A DNA stretch of 64,000 bases from Tanypteryx hageni. Lineage: Eukaryota > Arthropoda > Insecta > Odonata > Petaluridae. The DNA is taken from contig CM054112.1 of NCBI GenBank assembly GCA_028673005.1, positions 23,239,624-23,303,623 of the forward strand, in the 5' to 3' direction. Of this stretch, positions 57,910 to 64,000 are shown piece by piece (position 1 is the stretch's first letter; each line of letters opens with the position of its first letter). The position numbers and the translations under genes are program-made. The notes beneath the pieces were generated by a model. The model had not been told where the DNA came from. It worked only from the letters and a program-made list of their open reading frames with translations, and made no database searches.

Positions 57910-60016
57910 CCTGCACTGAAAATGTACATATTAAAAAAATAAAATAAGAAGGCGCGTTCTGAGCAGGAGATGTTGCTAAGAGAAATTCCAGAAAGAGAGT
58001 AAGGAGAGGCGCTCTTATTTGTGTGCATTCGTCGTCAGCTTCTTTTTTTTAATTAAAAAAGCTTTTTGTTCATCGTCGTCCCAAAATAAATACATAACCA
58101 TCTTCAGTCGGTCTCTTTGATTAATTAGAATAATGTTTACAGCCTTTGACTATTAACGCGGAACTGTATAGTGTAAGTCGTCGTTTTGTTGCAGCGATGA
58201 GGTCTAGCGTAGCCAGGGTGACGATTTTATTTTGCTTTTCTCAAAATTAAACCCTCTAAGGATGATTCCAATTTATATTTCCCAACATTTTCAAAGACTC
58301 TTAACACTGCCTTTTAATGTGTAATATATTATTTATGTAGAGTAAATTATTTCTCTAACTTGAATGTTATAATTCAATAAAGGAAGGGTGAATACAGCTT
58401 GTTTGACAATTATTTCCGTCCCTGCTTAATTGTCACAGTACTTTTTTTGAAGCAGAAAATAAGAACATTCTATGAATGAAACGCCCACATGTTATTTAGT
58501 ATTTGGCCAAGTTGTAATGCTTAATAGATTTTGTTCAAGAGATCTTCGGTCCTGTTGGTGAAATAATTGTGATTTACACAGTTAAAACAATATTAACACT
58601 TGAATCCCTTAGAAAATTACGGAAAAAGCCTCAGTCCTTAGCAGTTTTCAGAAAACGATTTGCGATTGCACGGCTGGAGAATAAATTTCACCTAAAGTGA
58701 CTGGTAATTTTCTCCAAGAGTTAACCCGTATTATACCTGACCCGGAAACTGTGCTTTTAAATTCAAAATTCAGAGGAATAAGTGCGATAGTCATGTTTTT
58801 AAATTCAACAGAGAGATTTTCAGCATTAATTTCCTAAGACTTGCAAGAAGAAAATGGACATTTAACGCGTTATTATTACGCTCTATTTTTGCTTCCAACC
58901 TACAGAAAACATAATAAATTATGTCTGCTCGAGGAAAGAATTAATGTTAATTACAAAGTAGAATGACCACTGATCATTAATGACCAACCAATACATTCTG
59001 ATCATTCAGTTGAAGTGAATGATTTCATTAGAGTAATTGCTGGAGATTTCTCAATAAAAATCCTTTTAAGTTCACTTGTAATTTATTCAGCGTCCTATCA
59101 TACACCATATTGTTATTGTTGTATTATTATTGTTATATATATTGTTATATTATTATCTATTTTATATTTTGAAGTTTGTTTGTTTATTCATGGAACTACT
59201 CCTAAACGATAAAAGCTGGAAAAACCAAATTTGCTAAGATTCTTCCTTACATCCTAACTTGGTGAATGGTTAAGGTTTGGTCAACGTAACGTTTTAATAT
59301 GAGGTTATTTTTGAGCCCATTGTTTAATTTAAATAGTAGATCATAAGAGTACTATGGGTTTCTTTGTAGGTCAATGCAAAAATGCCTTCCTAAATTATTT
59401 AAATTAAGATACGAACTCGGGACAAAAACTGTTATATAGAAAAAATAATGGAGTTGCTTATTTTTGAAATTAAAATTAAAATTCATACCGAATTAGCTTA
59501 AATAACTGATTTTAATCACATAAAAAGTCTTTTTATTCCTCTTTTCAACAATGCCAAATGCTAATAACCATGATAACAAGCTCATGCTTTTAAATGTGAA
59601 CTGATATCGTATATGCAACGATGACATTGCTTTAATGCTTTTAATGGGAATTTATGGCGTCATATTTGAATCGTTATTTTCAAATTATATTTTTAAGTAT
59701 ATTTTACACTTGAATAATTAACTCAGAACAAAATCGTCAATTAGTTTTACCAATATAGTGCATTTATATCTTATCAATTAAGTACGATCTTGGCTAATAT
59801 CCAACCGATTCCCATTAAATCGGCGATTTCCATCGCCTGCAGTATTTTATTTGATAGGAATGTATGCATTCGTTTCCTGTAATTGACAGCAAAATTTGTA
59901 TTTTCATTTACATTAGTAATTGAGAAAGTTAAAGATGGCACAGAAGGTACAATAAGAAAACTTCTACAACAATTCTTTAATTTCTACCAAAATATAATCG
60001 TTAAGTTATTCCTCCT
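57910..60016. other. AT-rich spacer, no recognised feature
   Basis: About 2.1 kb of AT-rich unique sequence with TTATTG-type simple repeats at about 59108-59160. Confidence 0.5.
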
Positions 60017-60020
60017 TTAA

Positions 60021-60616
60021 CCCTAGATTACTGACCATTCGTCTGGCAGACGACGACCAAAAGAAATATACTCCTCCTACTCCATATTTTTGAGTTCTAG
60101 GTTTGGCTTTTTTATAGCCTCATTTTTGCTTGTGTTCCTCTAGTGTGACTGTTTACACAAGAGATTATTTGCTTTGATTTTGTGCTACGCAACTGAGATC
60201 ACCTCACAGCCTTAACGTTACTTGATGTTCCTAAAATTAAGTCGTACTCTTAAGTCGATGATTGCTAATGTTCAGCAAATAGAGATGCCGCAGGAGATCC
60301 AGAATAAGGATGAACTGATTAAACGTTCGATATGTGCATTTTGTCCATCTAAGAAGAGGAGAATTACAAGATTTCACTGAAGTCCATGTTCACGTGCTTT
60401 TGTGGAGAACATAGTAGAAACGTGTTTGGAATTCTGTGACAAAATTTAATGCAGTATTTTATGTTGAAATGTACCAGGGAGTGTTTAAATATTGTAAAGT
60501 ATTTTAAAAAATTTAAGTATCTCTTTTTTCTTTTATTAAAAAACATTAGTATGATGTAGTCTGTTAGACGAATGGTTAGAATTCCCGTTTGTCAAACGAA
60601 GGTTAGTAATCTAACG
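60021..60616 (+). mobile_element. piggyBac-type deletion derivative, copy B
   Basis: Flanked by TTAA (60017-60020 and 60617-60620). Left end CCCTAGATTACTGACCATTC; right end, on the minus strand, CGTTAGATTACTAACC. The subterminal GTCTGGCAGAC / GTCTGTTAGAC motifs match copy A, and the two copies align along their whole length in the same orientation. From 60324 the frame reads RSICAFCPSKKRRITRF, followed in shifted frames by a C-x-x-C and then C-G-E-H (60401-60412). This is the Cys/His-rich C-terminal domain of piggyBac transposases, better preserved than in copy A. A stop and a frameshift disrupt it and no catalytic domain is present. Confidence 0.85.
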
Positions 60617-60620
60617 TTAA

Positions 60621-61080
60621 ATACCTATATATCCTTTTTGTTTTAAAATATCCACGTGAAAGATGAGACCCACAGAATCAGCGTTTGCATGAAATAACGT
60701 ATTGTTAAGCTATATTTGATGATATCCTCAAACGTGTTTCCACCAGTTGCATCCCTAGAGCTTGTAATTCCTGCCAAAGTTTTTAATTTTTTTGAGATGC
60801 ATGAAAACATAATATGATGCAGTTTCTTCCACTGGAAATCAATTCGAGTGAAATAACTATATTTAAAAGTTATTCCATCGATTGTTTATTATGAATATTT
60901 GATAAAAGATACAAAGTCGTCAAATTTTCCGATAAAGGATGCGGCAAAAAATTTATTTATTTTGGGAAAAAATGGGAAGACAAGAAATATTGCATACTAT
61001 CAAGCATTACCATAAAAATTAACTTTGTTTCATTACTTGATTTTCTTCTCAAATCTTCCTGACTATTTTTTGTCTTTACT
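60621..61080. other. AT-rich sequence upstream of a Helitron-type end
   Basis: May belong to the mobile element that ends at 61115, but no 5' end (TC-type) could be fixed. No coding capacity is visible. Confidence 0.35.
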
Positions 61081-61083
61081 TAA

Positions 61084-61115
61084 AACCCGAGCAACGCCGG
61101 GTACTTTTTACCTAG
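61084..61115 (+). mobile_element. Helitron-type 3' terminus
   Basis: ACCCGAGCAACGCCGGGT forms a short hairpin (CCCG pairs with CGGG), followed 10 bases later by CTAG (61112-61115) and then T. A hairpin about ten bases before CTRR, with insertion next to T, is the defining 3' end of Helitron rolling-circle elements. Only this end is identified; the element's length and 5' end are unknown. Confidence 0.6.
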
Positions 61116-63770
61116 TCATGTTATACTACCTTAATCGTTGGTGAAATTTTTGGCAGGTTTTTATTGGTTGACTGGCCAGCCAATCAGAGATCGGGACGTT
61201 ATTTTTTACATACCTTGGTTACGTTATATGTTTACCTAAAAAGAACGATTAATTGTGTGTTCTTATTTGAAAGATTTATAAAACAATACATTCATAACCC
61301 GCAGGAACCACTATAAACAAACTATTATTGTCATTCGAAGCAAAGAGTATAAGCAAAGTACGATTTATTTAGCATTAATATGAACGATTATCTACATTAT
61401 TATTCATTAGAACTTCTATATAATACGTGTATTTTCTTTTAATTTTTCATTTTCTCTTCCTTAATGTTTAATTTTCCTAATATCCGTCCGTTGCTAATTT
61501 ATCTCTTTTGGCATTTATCGATAAAATTTAGAGTTCATCAAATCGGCAAACACATAAATAGTACCTTTTTAGAGTAAATGCCAACTAATGGGGATAATAA
61601 GAGGTTTGATATTTGCAATTTAGTATTTACTAGAATAGAGATTGATCGAATAGAATAGAACGAACTCGGACTTCACAACATAGTGCCTACATTTGTTCAA
61701 AAATATGTTTTAAACACTAAAATTTTACGTTTGTTGAAGAGAAATTTAGGTCTAAGTTAAGACGAGTTCATTTTTAGTTTATGAAATGGCAATTACTTAT
61801 TATTTCAATTAAAACGAAAATATATTTCTTCTTGCAAGATTCTTATCGAAAGATTTTTCCTCCGAAAAGGTTATTTAACATTATAAATTAGGTAATTTGA
61901 GTATTTTTAATTACACCATTTTATGCTGCGTTCAAATTAAATTGAAGTCTTAAAAAATCCAAATCGAGGTACTTTTCGACAGTGTGAAACATCTAATAAT
62001 CAGATAATGACAGATATACGGTTTAGCAGAGAGATTTTTCCCTAATTTATGATCTAAATGGATGTGAATATACATTAAATTTTATTTCAATAATTCCACC
62101 TTTAAGTTATTTTGTGTTAATCGATACGTTCATTTTGTTATCTTATTAAATAACGTATGGTTATATTCCTTAATCTTTGTGAATTAATTGTAAACTTTAA
62201 ATTTCATTTTTAATTATAGTTAACTGATGATTTATTGAAAAGTAAATGTTTTAAAAATGTTTTGCTGACTTTACCATTTTAAAATTTAAAAACAGATGAT
62301 GAACAACAATATTTTTTGTTATAAGTGACCAAATAAAAACTTATACATGCAAATCATGTATTAGGCTCTCTAGTATTATCTTAAATATCGCAACCGTTTA
62401 TCTAATTGCCGACGATGTAGAACTTTATAGAAAAGAAGCTCGCCATGTTTTTCCTTTATCTTACCTTATATAGCAATGTTCAAACTCTCTTTAATCGATC
62501 AACATCATATATTATTTTCTATAAAACGTAGCTATAATGAATTAAAGATTTAGTGTTACAGTTATACAAATTAAAATTTTACGGATATGTCTTAAAAATT
62601 ATTCAGATAACAAATGTCATTCGCTTACCTATCTACTTGTACTATAATATTAATATTAGCACTATTAATTATACAGAATAATATATATTATTAATAATTA
62701 TATATAATAATATATAGTATAATATAATGAATAATAATAATATGATATATTACTATTATTATAATTAAGTTAATAAGATCATTTAACTCAAAAAATGAAG
62801 TTGTTTCTGGCGTTACAAATGGATGTTCCCACGATCAATTCTCGTTCTTCTCTCCACCTATCCAACCACAATTCACGAGTCTTAACACAGACTCCCATGT
62901 GCTCTCCTAAGTATGAAAGTATACTGCTGAGTAACCAATAGAACAGCTTCTCTTCTTCCCTCTCCAATCCCTCGCTCCGGCAACATCGGTTGCAATCCCG
63001 CTGCCTCGGCGGGAGGTCGAACTAGGGAATCGTCCGACACCGTTACTTTTTTTCCAATCGCGCTGTCTTGTAAGCCATCTCGAGGTCGGTAATAAAGGAT
63101 CAAGTCCATTTGGTAAAATTGGTGAACTACAGATACGGAGACGAGGGATTTTCTGAGAGATTAGTGAGACTGTAGAGTTGGAAGGTTTGGTAGAAGAAAA
63201 GGGTTGGTTCAAGTTATGAGTGTGTTTATCGAGAAATAATCTTGAAACCTTAAACAGAGGGTTCAGATCACACAGCGCTTCGGAGGAAATAAGGTGCAGG
63301 AGACGATCAAAAGAGAAAAGATCGAGGCAATAAGGAAGTATCTTCGACTCATGCCACCTTTCCGCAAAACCAAGAGGTCATATTCAATGCACTGATTAAT
63401 ACATAAGCGTAAGAATGATTTTTCATTCAAATGTGATCACGGATACTATGATAAGTCGCGCGTGGAGAGATGGAATTGAATTTACCTAAAAAATAGCGAT
63501 ACACAAAGTGTGGCGATGATTATGCTCTTTGAATAAGTTAATCTCTATGACTAAATTAACATAATTACATATTCTCACATTTTAAATTTTTTATTTTTTT
63601 TAGATGTACGACAATGTATGTTCATACGGAGACTCAGAATACTCGGACAGGGTTTTTGAAAGTTACGCGACATGCAATGAAACCTTTATACAACCAATTT
63701 TGAAAATACATTTACCCATTTACAATATAATTAAAATATCTCGCGACACAGCTCTTAGATATGTCTAAAA
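61116..63770. other. AT-rich spacer with an imperfect CCAAT palindrome and a TA-rich low-complexity run
   Basis: ATTGGTTGACTGGCCAGCCAAT (about 61163-61184) is an imperfect palindrome with CCAAT boxes facing outward. From about 62640 to 62770 the sequence is almost only A and T (ATAATATAT units). The two overlapping minus-strand frames at 62882-63212 lie in a GC-richer patch and show no recognised motif. Confidence 0.4.
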
Positions 63771-63772
63771 TT

Positions 63773-64000
63773 AATCTGATGTGGCCACCACATGACTTTC
63801 TCCATATCTGTAATATTTCTAAAAATTCCAAATAGGTTAGATAATAATAAATGTTTTAAGAGACCACGAGAAAATTTTAGACTAAAAAGAACAGAAATAA
63901 ACTCAAACCATAGCCTTCTAATATTGGATATAGCCACAATGATCCAACAATTAAGAAAAGAAAAAGGAGCGTTACTAAGACGTAACTAAGCGTCAATTGT
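63773..64000. mobile_element. ~0.5-kb short inverted-repeat element, copy 3 (cut by window end)
   Basis: Begins AATCTGATGTGGCCACCACA followed by ACTTTCTCCATAT and aligns with the first 200 bases of copy 2 at 38177, including ATATTGGATATAGCCA and CAACAATTAAGA. The right half lies outside the window. The 65-codon frame across it is not a gene. Confidence 0.65.

Noticed and set aside
62640..62770. AT-rich run as a replication origin or matrix-attachment region
   Set aside because: Nothing beyond composition supports a function.
1..64000. Bacterial features, CRISPR arrays, rRNA, and well-known conserved insect microRNAs
   Set aside because: I looked on both strands by eye and saw none. The microRNA check covered only mature sequences I remember, so it is not exhaustive.

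Overview
This window looks like non-coding DNA from an arthropod nuclear genome, most likely an insect. It is AT-rich overall, with no long intact gene, no bacterial-style gene packing, no rRNA, no functional tRNA and no CRISPR array. The arthropod assignment rests on the mobile elements: piggyBac-type elements at TTAA, pogo-type elements at TA (one with a pipsqueak helix-turn-helix, a DDE core and a Cys/His finger), a degraded member of a protein family that I recall as multicopy in arthropod genomes, and a tRNA-derived SINE. I cannot name the species.

Layout. 0.5-1.0 kb is a CpG-rich block with CCAAT and TATA motifs. 2.9-4.2 kb is a deleted pogo/Tigger element. 4.5-4.6 kb holds two back-to-back hairpins. 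4.8-10.4 kb is mostly a purine-rich domain. 11.9-12.5 kb is a piggyBac deletion derivative (copy A). 13.3-13.9 kb is a polypyrimidine tract with a 153-bp duplication. 14.2-17.1 kb is a nearly full-length but dead pogo-type transposon. 17.9-18.9 kb is a GC-rich block with a possible first coding exon. 20.2 kb has a duplicated CACGCCC/GATAAAATAAGC module. 21.9-22.9 kb switches from pyrimidine- to purine-rich. 23.5-23.8 kb is a SINE. 27.9-28.1 kb is a small hAT element with its target duplication. 29.7-30.0 kb is a GC-rich block with an NRF1-type palindrome. 31.9-33.2 kb is the degraded multicopy protein gene. 34.3-35.6 kb is a second kind of piggyBac-type element with subterminal palindromes. 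37.2-38.7 kb holds two copies of a ~0.5-kb repeat whose third copy runs off the window end. 41.9-42.6 kb is GC-rich. 45.9-46.9, 48.4-51.4 and 56.3-57.9 kb are polypyrimidine/polypurine domains that switch strand. 47.3-48.2 kb is a TA-flanked non-autonomous element. 60.0-60.6 kb is piggyBac copy B. 61.1 kb is a Helitron-type 3' end.

Interpretation. The window is probably intergenic or a large intron. AT-rich spacers loaded with old DNA transposons alternate with GC-rich, purine/pyrimidine-skewed islands, and those islands hold every promoter- or insulator-like motif I found. Nothing here is a cooperating gene set, and every transposon open frame I could recognise is broken. The possible first exons are guesses that need transcript data.
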